From CAVVFX01 sp963747535 (GTDB taxonomy: Bacteria; Acidobacteriota; Terriglobia; Bryobacterales; Bryobacteraceae), in contig CAVVFX010000001.1 in the NCBI GenBank assembly GCA_963747535.1, forward strand, positions 248,001 through 312,000: a DNA stretch of 64,000 nt, given 5' to 3'. The notes under the pieces are model-generated. The model saw only the letters and a list, made by a program, of their open reading frames with translations, was not told the origin of the DNA and made no database searches. The position numbers and the translations under genes were made by a program. Below, in pieces: positions 1-8,401 of the stretch (the first letter of the stretch is position 1; every line of letters begins with the position of its first letter).

Positions 1-755
1 ACATGTACGACACGGCGCGCAAGATGGGCTTCCCGCTCATGGCCGGATCGAGCGCGCCTGTGAGATGGCGCATTCCGTCGGTCGAGATGCCCTCGGGGGT
101 TTCCGTCCGCGAGGCCATGTGCGTTTGCTTCGGCGGCCTGGACAGCTACGACATCCATGGGTTGGAGACCATCCAGTGCATGGTGGAGCGGCGCAAGAGC
201 GGGGAGAAGGGAGTCGAGTGGCTGCAGGCGTACCGGGGCGACAGCTTTTGGAAGGCCCACGAGGAGGGACTGTGGTCGCCGGCGCTGTTCAAGGCCGCGC
301 TGTGCCGCAGCCACATGCTGATGCCCGGACGGGAGGGCTTCACCCACGTCTATCCGACGCTCCAGGAAATGAAGAAGCTGGCGAGGGATCCGGTCGCCTA
401 TCACTACCGGCATTCTGACGGCCTGCGCTGCACGATGATCATGATGAACGGGCTGCTGCTCGATTTCAACTTCGCGGCGGCGATCGACGGGCAGCCGCGG
501 CCGTTCTCAACCCAGATGTATGCGTCCCGGGAGGCCGAGGGGGCGACGCTCGAAAATTATTTCAGTCCGCTCGTGCACTACATCGAGCAGATGATGCTGA
601 CCGGAAAAGAGCCTTACCCGGTGGAGCGGACGCTGCTGACCACCGGCCTGCTTTGCGCGGGTATCGACAGCCTGTTCCAGGGGCAGCGGCGCCTTGAGAC
701 GCCGCATCTCGCCATCCGTTACCAGACGGGAGAATCGACTTTCGTGAGGTCCTGA
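1..755 (+). CDS. 3' part of a conserved hypothetical protein, 5' end outside the window
   Basis: The frame is open from the window edge, so the first in-frame ATG (position 3) is probably internal. About 250 residues are visible, with no signal peptide or membrane segment. The stretch YDTARKMGFPLMAGSS resembles the C-terminal half of Gfo/Idh/MocA-like proteins of unknown substrate known from Acidobacteriota and Planctomycetota; the NAD-binding half would lie upstream. The stop TGA shares one base with the next gene's ATG (TGATG), so the two are probably co-transcribed and translationally coupled. The family assignment is from memory and tentative. Confidence 0.7.
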   Translation, partial: MYDTARKMGFPLMAGSSAPVRWRIPSVEMPSGVSVREAMCVCFGGLDSYDIHGLETIQCMVERRKSGEKGVEWLQAYRGDSFWKAHEEGLWSPALFKAALCRSHMLMPGREGFTHVYPTLQEMKKLARDPVAYHYRHSDGLRCTMIMMNGLLLDFNFAAAIDGQPRPFSTQMYASREAEGATLENYFSPLVHYIEQMMLTGKEPYPVERTLLTTGLLCAGIDSLFQGQRRLETPHLAIRYQTGESTFVRS

Positions 756-1990
756 TGACGACTCGGCGCCGCTTTCTACGCTATTCCGCTCTGGCGCCCG
801 CGCTGCTGGCGCATCGCCCGCTTCTGTGCGGCGCCGATTCCAGTCCTAACATTTCCGCGCGTGCGCTGGAGATTCATAAGCGCGCGCTGGTTTTCGACGG
901 CCACGTTCACGCCCTCGACCGCGAGTTCTATCACGGTGACAGCATGGGCGATCGCAAATCCGACGGCTATTGGGATCTGCCGCGCGCGCGGGATGGAGGA
1001 GTCGGCGCTTTCTTCCTCTCTATCTACGTTCCGGAGCGATACTATCCCGGCCGGTTCGAGACCAGGCAGACGCTACGCCGGATCGATCACGCGCTGCAGC
1101 AACTGGAATTGAACCGCGACCAAGTGGAACTCGCGCTCAACGCCGACGACGTGGAGCGGATCCGCGCCAGAGGCAAGATCGCCGCCGTGCTGGATATCGA
1201 GGGCAGCTACGATCTGGATGGCGATCTGGGCGTGCTTCGGGATCTGTATCGACTGGGCCTTCGCTCGGCGCAGCTTTCGGCGCACAATTGGAATCAGCAT
1301 TACGCCGACACCTGCTGCTCGCCGCCGCAGTGGCATGGGCTCACCGCGCACGGCCGCAAGGTGATTCGCGAGATGAACCGACTGGGCATGGTGATCAATG
1401 TTTCTCACGCGTCCGACGAGTCGACCTCGCAGGCCATCGACGCCAGCTCCGACCCGATCATCGCGACGCACAACGGCCTGCGCAGCGTGGTCGAAATTCC
1501 GCGGAACATGCCCGACTGGCTGCTGAAGAAAATGGCGGCGAAGGGCGGCGTCATCGGCTTTGAGATCGGCAATGAATTTCACAGCCCGGAGGAGTACGCT
1601 TACCAAACCGCGCACGCGAACAAGCCATTCTGGGATACATCGAGCATCCCCAAGGAGGTCGAGGGCTTGTCGATCTACGACGTGGACAAGCTGGTCTCGC
1701 CCGAATTTCCCAGGGTCGGCATGGCCGTGCCGGATTCCGTCAGGATCACGGTGGACGATTGGGTGGGTGTGGTCGACAAAGCCATTCAGATGGTCGGAGA
1801 AGATCATGTGGCCATCGGAACAGATTTCGACGGTGGCCCCAATCTGCCGCGCGGCATGCGTGACACGCGCGACCTTCCCATGATCACCGACGGGATGCTG
1901 CGCCGCGGTTACTCGGAAGAGAGAATCGATAAGTTTTGGGGCGGAAACCTGCTTCGCCTGTTCCGTAAGGTCACCCGGAAACACGCCTAA
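755..1990 (+). CDS. Tat-exported membrane dipeptidase (peptidase M19 family)
   Basis: Zinc-dependent dipeptidase of the renal/membrane dipeptidase family, which hydrolyses dipeptides, often with a D-residue in bacteria. The product is 411 residues, normal for the family. The N terminus MTTRRRFLRYSALAPALLA carries a twin-arginine signal, so periplasmic action is expected. Metal-site landmarks are VFDGHVHALD (HxH), IATHNGLRSV and VAIGTDFDGGP near the C terminus. The start is fixed by the one-base overlap with the upstream gene. Both genes probably belong to one catabolic operon whose start lies outside the window. Confidence 0.9.
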   Translation: MTTRRRFLRYSALAPALLAHRPLLCGADSSPNISARALEIHKRALVFDGHVHALDREFYHGDSMGDRKSDGYWDLPRARDGGVGAFFLSIYVPERYYPGRFETRQTLRRIDHALQQLELNRDQVELALNADDVERIRARGKIAAVLDIEGSYDLDGDLGVLRDLYRLGLRSAQLSAHNWNQHYADTCCSPPQWHGLTAHGRKVIREMNRLGMVINVSHASDESTSQAIDASSDPIIATHNGLRSVVEIPRNMPDWLLKKMAAKGGVIGFEIGNEFHSPEEYAYQTAHANKPFWDTSSIPKEVEGLSIYDVDKLVSPEFPRVGMAVPDSVRITVDDWVGVVDKAIQMVGEDHVAIGTDFDGGPNLPRGMRDTRDLPMITDGMLRRGYSEERIDKFWGGNLLRLFRKVTRKHA

Positions 1991-2013
1991 AAGCCAGTCT
2001 CATGATGGGCTTT
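1990..2013 (+). terminator. Weak hairpin after the dipeptidase gene
   Basis: AAAGCC (1990-1995) and GGCTTT (2008-2013) can pair around a 12-nt loop directly after the stop codon. There is no clean T-run, so it may only be a weak terminator. Confidence 0.25.
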
Positions 2014-2039
2014 CGCTAGCGCGGACTTTGTCGGCCCCC

Positions 2040-2225
2040 GGAACGTTATCTAACTTCGCGGCAAGCCAGCCGAGACTCTGGCAAGTCCGGCTCGATGTGG
2101 ATAGTCCGGGAAACGAAGTCCACATGAATTTTGGCCCGGGCTCGAGCGTTACGGTTTCCCCGGATGGCTGCCACGTCGTCTTCAGCGCGATCGGGGCGAC
2201 TGGTTTGCCGGATGGAGTTTCGAAA
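2040..2225 (+). pseudogene. Fragment of a TolB/WD40-type propeller, probably from a Ser/Thr kinase
   Basis: The reading LWQVRLDVDSPGNEV followed by VTVSPDGCHVVFSAIG resembles the first blade of the beta-propeller found at the C terminus of Acidobacterial eukaryote-like serine/threonine kinases (SPDGxxxVF motif). No kinase domain is present upstream and the frame soon runs into unrelated sequence. This is a remnant, not a gene. The family call is by motif only. Confidence 0.45.
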
Positions 2226-2240
2226 TCACTTATGAGAGTT

Positions 2241-2555
2241 ATGTTCAATCGCAGAAATTTTGTTTTCAAGAACTGGCGCATACGCGTCCGCCGTTCCCCG
2301 CGACTTCTTCAAGGAGCTAGGCGGTCGCACGTTCATCAACGCCGGCGACCCCTACGCCACGCTCACCGGTTCACTGATGAAAGTCTGATTTTCCTCACAG
2401 TGGCGGAAGTCATCAAGCAACTCCGGGAAGGCGAACCAGGCATCGAGGTGCGGTCGAGCCCTCCCGAGGCATTGGAGTTAGGCGTGTGGCTTCTTGACCC
2501 CGGTGAAGCGCAGGTGGTCGCTCGGCGCTTGAGTCAGATCCTGAGGAAAGCTTAA
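2241..2555 (+). pseudogene. SelA-like PLP enzyme with a large internal deletion
   Basis: Two ends of one gene are visible. The N-terminal piece reads DFFKELGGRTFINAG...YATLTGSLMK from 2302 and stops at 2386-2388. The C-terminal piece, in another frame from about 2397, reads VAEVIKQLREGEPGIEVRSS and ELGVWLLDPGEAQVVARRL. Together these match the start and end of SelA-like (L-seryl-tRNA selenium transferase / D-glucosaminate-6-phosphate ammonia-lyase type) PLP enzymes of about 400-450 residues. Most of the middle, including the PLP lysine region, is gone. The stop lies five bases before the RidA reading frame, so it was once the first gene of that operon. Confidence 0.6.
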
Positions 2556-2560
2556 TCCTG

Positions 2561-3022
2561 ATGAACTGCATCGCATTCTTATCGTCCGCAGCGTCGGCGT
2601 TATTGGCCGCGGCATTCAACACTGGCATGATCACGTCGTCAGATCGTCGCGTCGTCAGTTCACCCGAATTCCCCAGACCGCTGGGTCCGTATTCGCAAGC
2701 TATCGTTGCCGGAGGGTTCGTCTTCACCGCAGGACAAGCGCCAATCAACCCGGCTACGCAGGAATTCGAACTCGGCGATATCCAGTCGGAGACCCGTCTG
2801 GAATTGAGCAACCTGTCGAAGATTCTGCAGTCATCAGGGAGCAGTCTGGCAAGAGTTGTCAAGGTCTCGGTACATCTGGCAAACCTGGACGACTTCGACG
2901 GAATGAATCAAGTCTACAAGGAATTCTTTCCCACCGACTATCCGGTGCGAACCACCACTCAGGCAATCTTGCGGAGCGGCAGAAAAATTGAGATCGACTG
3001 CATTGCGCGGGTCAACTATTAA
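2561..3022 (+). CDS. RidA-family reactive imine/enamine deaminase
   Basis: RidA/YjgF/UK114 proteins hydrolyse reactive enamine/imine intermediates released by PLP enzymes, so a former place next to a SelA-like PLP enzyme makes sense. Motifs: PLGPYSQAIVAGGFVFTAGQ, VSVHLANLDDF and EIDCIARV at the C terminus. From the ATG at 2561 the product has 153 residues; from the internal ATG at 2627 it has 131, the usual family length, but that start has no clear Shine-Dalgarno. The longer start has GAGGA about 13 nt upstream, and its extra residues (FLSSAASALLAAAF) are hydrophobic. Start choice is unresolved. Confidence 0.85.
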   Translation: MNCIAFLSSAASALLAAAFNTGMITSSDRRVVSSPEFPRPLGPYSQAIVAGGFVFTAGQAPINPATQEFELGDIQSETRLELSNLSKILQSSGSSLARVVKVSVHLANLDDFDGMNQVYKEFFPTDYPVRTTTQAILRSGRKIEIDCIARVNY

Positions 3023-3051
3023 TTCAATTTCTCAGAAGGAGCAGGAGCCAC

Positions 3052-4347
3052 GTGTTGAAAATCAAGCGTCGTTACGGCCCATCAAATCATCTACCATTCG
3101 GCAACTCAGCCTTCTCACATCAGGCTACCGGTGATTTCATGAGTACAATCGCACCAGGCACTCGCCGGGAGGGTCATACCGCGGCGCTCCTGGCGGGCTT
3201 TCTCGGCTGGACACTGGATGCGTTCGATTTCTTCCTGGTGGTATTTTGCCTCACCGCCATCGGTCGCGAGTTTCACCAGTCCGATGGCGCGGTGGCGCTC
3301 TCCATTACGTTAAGCTTGGCGTTCCGCCCCGTAGGAGCATTCATCTTCGGCCTGCTGGCGGATCGCTATGGCCGACGCCTCCCGTTGATGCTGGATCTGG
3401 TCTTCTACTCGGTGGTCGAGGTCCTGTCGGGTCTGGCACCTAACTTCACGACGTTTCTGATTCTGCGAGCATTGTTCGGCATCGGGATGGGTGGTGAGTG
3501 GGGCGTGGGAGCCTCATTGGCGATGGAAAAGGTGCCGCCTCGATTGCGAGGCGTCCTTTCAGGAATCCTTCAACAGGGTTACGCAGCGGGATATCTACTG
3601 GCGGCCGCCGCGTACTTCTTTCTCTTCGATCGGCTGGGCTGGCGCCCCCTGTTCTTTCTTGGTGGCCTTCCAGCCCTGCTGGCCCTCTTCGTACGCTTCA
3701 ATGTCACCGAATCCGAAGTCTGGGAGGAGTCGCGGCATGAAACGTGGAAAGGACTGGGACACGCACTCCTGGCTAATTGGAAGACTTTCCTTTATATAAC
3801 GTTATTCATGACGACCATGAATCTGGCCGCGCATGGTACGCAGGACATGTATCCGACCTTTCTCGAACGTCAGTGGGGACTGCTGCCGGTGCAGCGCGCA
3901 GTGATAACAGCCCTCACCATGGTGGGCGCGATTCTGGGCGGCGTCCTCTGTGGCCACCTGTCGGATCGCTGGGGACGCCGCCGCATCATGATGATCGCCA
4001 TGGGCTGCGCACTATTTGTGATTCCCCTTTGGTCTCGCGCTCCTTCGTTAGCTCTCCTGGTGTTTGGGGGCTTTCTGATGCAATTCTTCGTGCAAGGGGC
4101 ATGGGGCGTGGTGCCGGCACATCTCTCGGAGTTGTCTCCTGATTCGGTGCGCGGGTTTCTGCCAGGTTTTGGTCATCAGTGTGGAGTTCTTCTCTCGAGC
4201 ACGGTAGTCTACGTCGAGGCCGTGCTGGCGCATCGCACAAGCTATGCGGTCGCCATGAGTGCAACCGCTCTGTTGGTTCTCTTGTCGGCCATAGCCGTGA
4301 CTGGGATGAGTCCGGAGGTCCGCGGCACCTCGTTCGGACGCCAATAA
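3052..4347 (+). CDS. MFS transporter, metabolite:H+ symporter type
   Basis: Twelve-helix major facilitator of 431 residues in the inner membrane. The MFS signature appears as GLLADRYGRRLP between helices 2 and 3 and repeats as GHLSDRWGRRRIMM in the second half. FGIGMGGEWGVGASL is typical of the sialate/benzoate/shikimate-type symporter group. The GTG at 3052 has a good purine-rich Shine-Dalgarno (AAGGAGCAGGAG), but gives a 29-residue polar extension; an ATG at 3139 would give the usual N terminus. It follows RidA by 29 nt. The substrate cannot be told from sequence; a carboxylate or amino-acid-derived compound is inference. Confidence 0.88.
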   Translation: MLKIKRRYGPSNHLPFGNSAFSHQATGDFMSTIAPGTRREGHTAALLAGFLGWTLDAFDFFLVVFCLTAIGREFHQSDGAVALSITLSLAFRPVGAFIFGLLADRYGRRLPLMLDLVFYSVVEVLSGLAPNFTTFLILRALFGIGMGGEWGVGASLAMEKVPPRLRGVLSGILQQGYAAGYLLAAAAYFFLFDRLGWRPLFFLGGLPALLALFVRFNVTESEVWEESRHETWKGLGHALLANWKTFLYITLFMTTMNLAAHGTQDMYPTFLERQWGLLPVQRAVITALTMVGAILGGVLCGHLSDRWGRRRIMMIAMGCALFVIPLWSRAPSLALLVFGGFLMQFFVQGAWGVVPAHLSELSPDSVRGFLPGFGHQCGVLLSSTVVYVEAVLAHRTSYAVAMSATALLVLLSAIAVTGMSPEVRGTSFGRQ

Positions 4348-4432
4348 ATAGACAGTGGCGGGACCTCCAATCCTGCCAGACCCGCGACACAATCAGCCGC
4401 AATTATTTTTACGAAGAGCAATAGGAGCTTAC

Positions 4433-4462
4433 ATGATGCGCCAGTATATTGAACGGTCTTAG
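4433..4462 (+). other. Nine-codon ORF with a good Shine-Dalgarno, possible truncated gene start
   Basis: ATAGGAGCTTAC precedes ATGATG and an open frame MMRQYIERS that ends at TAG. The IS66 remnant begins within 80 bp. It may be the first codons of a third operon gene lost to the mobile elements; nothing more can be said. Confidence 0.25.
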
Positions 4463-4495
4463 TGACTTTCGGCTGAGTCTTCCTGGCAGCCGTAA

Positions 4496-4990
4496 ATGCC
4501 GAGTGATTGGATGGTGAAGTTCGTGCCGGTGCGGGAGGGCATTTTGCAGACTGACGGCTATGTCGCATACGACAAAGTGGGCGGCGCTGGCATGGTGCAT
4601 GCCTGCTGCTGGGCTCATGCTCGTAGGAAAGTATTCGACGCGCTGAAGCTCAATCCGGACGACCGTCTTGCAACGCAACTTGTGTCGCGGATCGACGAGC
4701 TTTTTGCAATTGATGCCGAGGCTCGCGAGGCGAGCATGGATCATGCTGCGCGACATCTTCTGCGTCAGGACCGCGCCCGTCCACTGCTCGCGGTCGTCAA
4801 GCAAGAGATGGAGACCACGGAAGCCGCAGTGCTGCCAGCCAGTGCGCTGGGTAGGGCGATCAGCTACACGCTTACGCTCTGGGCCAAACTCACCCGGTTC
4901 CCGGAACATCCCCAACTGGAGTTGAGCAACAATCTGGCGGAGAATTCCATGCGCCGGTTGCGCTTGGACGCAATTATGTACCGGCTGTGA
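4496..4990 (+). pseudogene. tnpC: IS66-type tnpC fragment (left flank of the RIT element)
   Basis: From about 4535 the frame reads EGILQTDGYVAYDKVGGAG, then CCWAHARRKVFDAL and LELSNNLAENSMR, the middle and C-terminal part of an IS66 transposase. The N-terminal half is missing. A one-base loss just after the NSMR codons shifts the frame. Recognisable IS66 sequence stops at 4971, where the 33-bp RIT-end repeat begins. The protein is about four-fifths identical to the tnpC on the other side of the RIT element but in opposite orientation, so the two flanks are different IS66 copies, not halves of one gene. Confidence 0.85.
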
Positions 4991-5060
4991 TTATGTGCAG
5001 TCCGCCAAGTTGAAAGTCTCTATCGATTGATTCAGGCCAGCGACGAACCGCACATAATCC
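4972..5060. repeat. RIT left end: outer 33-bp repeat and inner inverted motif
   Basis: The outer repeat 4972-5004 contains ATTATGTAC and GATTATGTGC in direct orientation. The inner motif CCGCACATAATCC (5048-5060) is the reverse complement type, 60 bp away. These are likely recombinase binding sites. The right end carries the mirror arrangement at 8291-8401. Confidence 0.85.
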
Positions 5061-5065
5061 TTACA

Positions 5066-6076
5066 TTACAAACTCTGTAGAAATCCAAGTAGCCCGGTTG
5101 GAGGCTGGTATCGAACTTGTTTCAGAGCGGGAGGCTTGACGACTTTCAGAGCTTCCTCTTTCATCTTCAGGTCGGCTTCCACATAGATGTGAGTTGTCGC
5201 CGGGCTCTCGTGGCCAAGCCAAAGCGCGATGAGCGTAATGTCGACGCCGGATTGCAGCATGTGCATGGCTGTCGCGTGTCGAACCGTGTGCGGTGAGATG
5301 TTGCGGCCAGCCAGACTGGCGCACTTCGTGGTGGCGGTTTTCGTGGCGCGCTTCAAGCGATCCGTGATTGCGGATCGTGTGAGGTGGCCGCCGGTGGCTG
5401 CGGGAAACAACGGCTTACCGAGTGACGGATCGATCCGTGGCAACCAACGCCGGATATGAGCCGCGGTGGCAGGCCAGATGGGAATCATCCGGTCCTTGCG
5501 GCCTTTGCCACGAAGATGAATACTGGGGCTGCCCTCCAAGACCACGTCGGCAACTTTGATGCCGACCGCCTCTGACACGCGGGCTCCCGTGTTGTATAGA
5601 GTGGCCCAGAGAACCTGATCTCGTTGTCCTACCCAAGTCGATGAGTCAGGCGCGTCGATGATCGCCTGCACCTCCTCGCGTGACAGAAAACCCATCAGAG
5701 TCCTGCTGCAGCGCTTTGTCGGAATCGCGAGTGAGCGGTGAATCAGGGCGAGCGACTCTGGGTGCTTGAGAGCGGCGAAATGCAGGAATGACCGTAGAGC
5801 GGCCAGGCGCGCATTGCGGCTCCGAATCGAGTTCTTCCGTTCCTTCTCGAGGTGATCCAGAAACGCGAGTACCATGGGAGCATCGAGATCGGCCAGCACC
5901 AGGCGGTCGGGAGATTTGTTGCAGTGATCGCGTGCAAACTCGAACAGGAGTCGAAAGCAGTCGCGATAGGCCGCGACCGTTTGAGGGCTCGAGTTGCGCT
6001 GACGAATCAGCCGCTCCAGGAAAAACTCCTCAACGAGTTTGGCAAACCGACTTTCCGGGGATGCGGAAACTTTCAT
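5066..6076 (-). CDS. ritC: RIT tyrosine recombinase C (third gene of the trio)
   Basis: Site-specific recombinase of 336 residues. An N-terminal SAM-like core-binding domain (ETVAAYRDC-type region, about residues 10-110) is followed by the catalytic domain. Active-site signatures: NTGARVSEAVGI (Arg I), HTVRHATAMHML (HxxR), LGHESPATTHIYVEADL (His and nucleophile Tyr). Its ATG overlaps the ritB stop by four bases (ATGA, 6073-6076), showing translational coupling. It appears intact. Confidence 0.92.
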   Translation of the reverse strand: MKVSASPESRFAKLVEEFFLERLIRQRNSSPQTVAAYRDCFRLLFEFARDHCNKSPDRLVLADLDAPMVLAFLDHLEKERKNSIRSRNARLAALRSFLHFAALKHPESLALIHRSLAIPTKRCSRTLMGFLSREEVQAIIDAPDSSTWVGQRDQVLWATLYNTGARVSEAVGIKVADVVLEGSPSIHLRGKGRKDRMIPIWPATAAHIRRWLPRIDPSLGKPLFPAATGGHLTRSAITDRLKRATKTATTKCASLAGRNISPHTVRHATAMHMLQSGVDITLIALWLGHESPATTHIYVEADLKMKEEALKVVKPPALKQVRYQPPTGLLGFLQSL

Positions 6077-7011
6077 TGAGCGCCTCCAGAACAGAAGCGG
6101 CAGAACCGTTGTGATGCTTCGCCCATCAACGCCGGAGTGGCGGAGATGTACCAGTAAGTATCAGAGACTTTCGCGTGTCCAACGCAGGTCGAGATAGCGT
6201 CGACCACACTGTCAATCTGATTCTCTTGTTGGCCGCGCAAGAGTGCCCGGCAGATAAACGTGTGGCGCAGATCGTGAATACGTGGATGCGGATGCCCGCC
6301 GCGGGCCGCCCAACCTAAATGGCGTCGCAGGCGCTCGAACGTGCAATTCACAGTTCGCTTCGGAAGAGGGCGCCCTTCTGCTGTAAGGAAGACCGTTTCA
6401 ATGCCGGGCTGGCGTGGTGCTAATTGAGTCGCTTGTTGATAATCTGCGAGCGCCTTCGCCGTACTGAAGTGAATCGGCACCAGTCGTGACTTCTTGAACT
6501 TGGTCTGACGTACCGTGATGGACGGGGCCTCCAAGTTCAAATCTGTATGTTCCAAGCCAAGCGCTTCTGACAAGCGCAGCCCCGTTGCAGCCAGCAGCCC
6601 GAACAAGGTCGCATATGTGAGTGGACGCAATCCGTCCAGCTTCAGATCACGGGTGGCGGCGAGTAGAGCGACCACTTCCGCTTCTGTGTAAATGTGTGGA
6701 GACAGCCGCCGATGGGCTGGGCCACAGTAGTTCGAAGGGATAACGGGACAGACGGGGTCGAACTGTCGGTAGTACTTCAAAAACGGACGCAGCACCTCCA
6801 CACGCCGGGCTGCCGTAATCGGCCCCGGCGTGGCTGCTCCCTGTACCCATCGGAGCAACATCTCCATCGTGAGCGCACCAGCCTCGCCTTGCTGGGTAAC
6901 AAAGCGGGCAAATGCGCGGAGTTGATACCCCTCTCCCCGCAACTCGAAACCCATGGCGCGTCGCGCCGCCAGGTACTCTTCGACCTGCGCCGAGATAGTC
7001 AGCGTTCTCAT
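6073..7011 (-). CDS. ritB: RIT tyrosine recombinase B (second gene of the trio)
   Basis: Tyrosine recombinase of 313 residues from the ATG at 7011, which overlaps the true end of ritA as ATGA (7008-7011). The open frame extends further upstream, but that part is the out-of-frame end of ritA. Core-binding domain begins ISAQVEEYLAARRAMGF; catalytic signatures are AATGLRLSEALGL (Arg), HDLRHTFICRALL (HxxR) and VGHAKVSDTYWYI (His/Tyr). It ends in a four-base overlap with ritC. Apparently intact. Confidence 0.9.
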   Translation of the reverse strand: MRTLTISAQVEEYLAARRAMGFELRGEGYQLRAFARFVTQQGEAGALTMEMLLRWVQGAATPGPITAARRVEVLRPFLKYYRQFDPVCPVIPSNYCGPAHRRLSPHIYTEAEVVALLAATRDLKLDGLRPLTYATLFGLLAATGLRLSEALGLEHTDLNLEAPSITVRQTKFKKSRLVPIHFSTAKALADYQQATQLAPRQPGIETVFLTAEGRPLPKRTVNCTFERLRRHLGWAARGGHPHPRIHDLRHTFICRALLRGQQENQIDSVVDAISTCVGHAKVSDTYWYISATPALMGEASQRFCRFCSGGAQ

Positions 7012-8249
7012 TGAGAACCTCCGGGCCAGGGCTGAGCGATGGCGCTGAGTCGCGTCCAGTCGACCTTGGCATAGATGGAAGTGGTGTCGAGACTGCGGTG
7101 CCGCAAAAACATCGGCAATCTCCTTCAAGGTCGCGCCGCCCTGGAGCATCCGCGTCGCTGCGCTATGCCTTAGGCGGTGTGGTCCATGCAGTCGACCGAG
7201 AGATCACTGCGCGTCGCCGCTTGCCGGACTACCGACCGGATGACGGAGGCGTCGATCGGAACATCTAGTGGTGCACGGTGCCGTACAAACACGGCGCGGC
7301 TCTCGGTCGCAGGCCGAGCTTTGAGAAGATAATCGGCGATCGCCTGACCCGTTACAGCAGGTAGCGGTAACACGTCAGCGCGCTGCGACTTGCCCACACA
7401 AATTGTTAACGTGCCGATTTTCCAATCGATGTCGTCCAAGCGTAATGCCGCTACCTCGCAAGACCGAAGGCCTAGATCGGCCAAACACCGAATGATGGCG
7501 TAGTCGCGCTGGCGCTGCGGCCCGCCCTGCTCAAAGCCTGACAGCAGCTTGACGATTTCGGCTTGACTGAGGTACTCCGGCAACGATGCCAGACGCCATC
7601 GCGCTGCCGTGGGGACCGCTGCCATGACGGCCTCAACCGGGTCTGCATACCGAACGGCTCGGAACCGGAGATAACTCCGCACCGACGAAGCAACAACCTG
7701 GGCAGTGCCTGGTTTATAGCCTTGGCATTGTACGGTGAAGAAATCCCGGATTTCCTTCGGCCCCAACCGGGACAATACGATATCGCCAGCGGAAAATAAA
7801 TGAACGAGAAAGTGGCCAATCCATTGGCGGCGTGAGATCAGAGTCGCAGGCGTGAGTCCACAGACATCGGTCGCGTAGACACAATAGGCTTGCAGTTCGG
7901 AGTTGATGAAATCCGGAAGGCACGACGGTGCTGGAGCCAGAAGTCCGGCGGCGCGAAGGATCTCCAATAAACGTCGCAAAGCCGCCAGGATCGTCACCTT
8001 ACCCCGTTGAAGGCGGCCCGGACAATCGCAACCAGGGAGATGCTCGTCGACGAAGCGACGAATGGAGGCTTCTCCAACCTCCACGGAATCCGCGTTAGGC
8101 GAGGACAATGCAAGAAAGTGCTCGATGGCACCCCTGTAGGTCTCAATTACGATCGGCCGATAACCTCTGTGCTCAAGGGCCGAAGTATATAGGTCTACCA
8201 AACCGCGGATCTGAACCAGATTCGGCTTGGCAGAAAAGTTCGTAGCCAT
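7008..8249 (-). pseudogene. ritA: RIT tyrosine recombinase A with two nearby frameshifts
   Basis: The start ATG at 8249 is preceded by AAGGAGAAAAC. The first 360 residues are in frame and include LADLGLRSCEVAALRLDD (Arg box). Close to 7183 one base is missing, so the frame ends at a TAA (7170-7172) instead of continuing as HRLRHSAATRMLQGGAT, the HxLRH box. Around 7103 one extra T in a T-run restores the original frame, which continues as RHRSLDTTSIYAKVDW and ends at TGA 7008-7010. The two opposite indels destroy only the segment with the second catalytic box. It is the only damaged member of the trio. Confidence 0.85.
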
Positions 8250-8290
8250 GTTTTCTCCTTCGGGACGGAAGTCCCTTGAAGAACATGGTC

Positions 8291-8401
8291 GGATTATGTG
8301 CGGCCGTATTGACCTATAGAGATAGTGAGCGCCAAGCTCGGCAAGACTCAGGCGGCGGTCAAGACGGACGGACTGCACATAATCACAGCCGGTACATAAT
8401 T
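8291..8401. repeat. RIT right end: inner motif and outer 33-bp repeat
   Basis: GGATTATGTGCGG (8291-8303) is the inner motif; the outer repeat at 8369-8401 is the exact reverse complement of 4972-5004. Motif spacing is about 82 bp here against 60 bp at the left end. Confidence 0.85.

Larger units (their letters stand above)
4972..8401 (-). mobile_element. RIT (recombinase-in-trio) element
   Basis: Three consecutive, overlapping tyrosine recombinase genes on the minus strand with complex inverted ends are the definition of a RIT element. The outermost 33 bp (4972-5004 and 8369-8401) are perfect inverted repeats. Each end holds ATTATGTRC-type motifs plus a copy in reverse orientation further in (5048-5060 and 8291-8303, 13 bp, also perfect between ends), making each end palindromic at a distance. 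Both sides abut IS66 tnpC genes broken at the same codon. No short target duplication can be recognised. Confidence 0.88.

Noticed and set aside
1073..1984. 303-codon open frame antisense to the dipeptidase gene
   Set aside because: It mirrors the codon structure of a well-supported M19 dipeptidase and shows no family motif.
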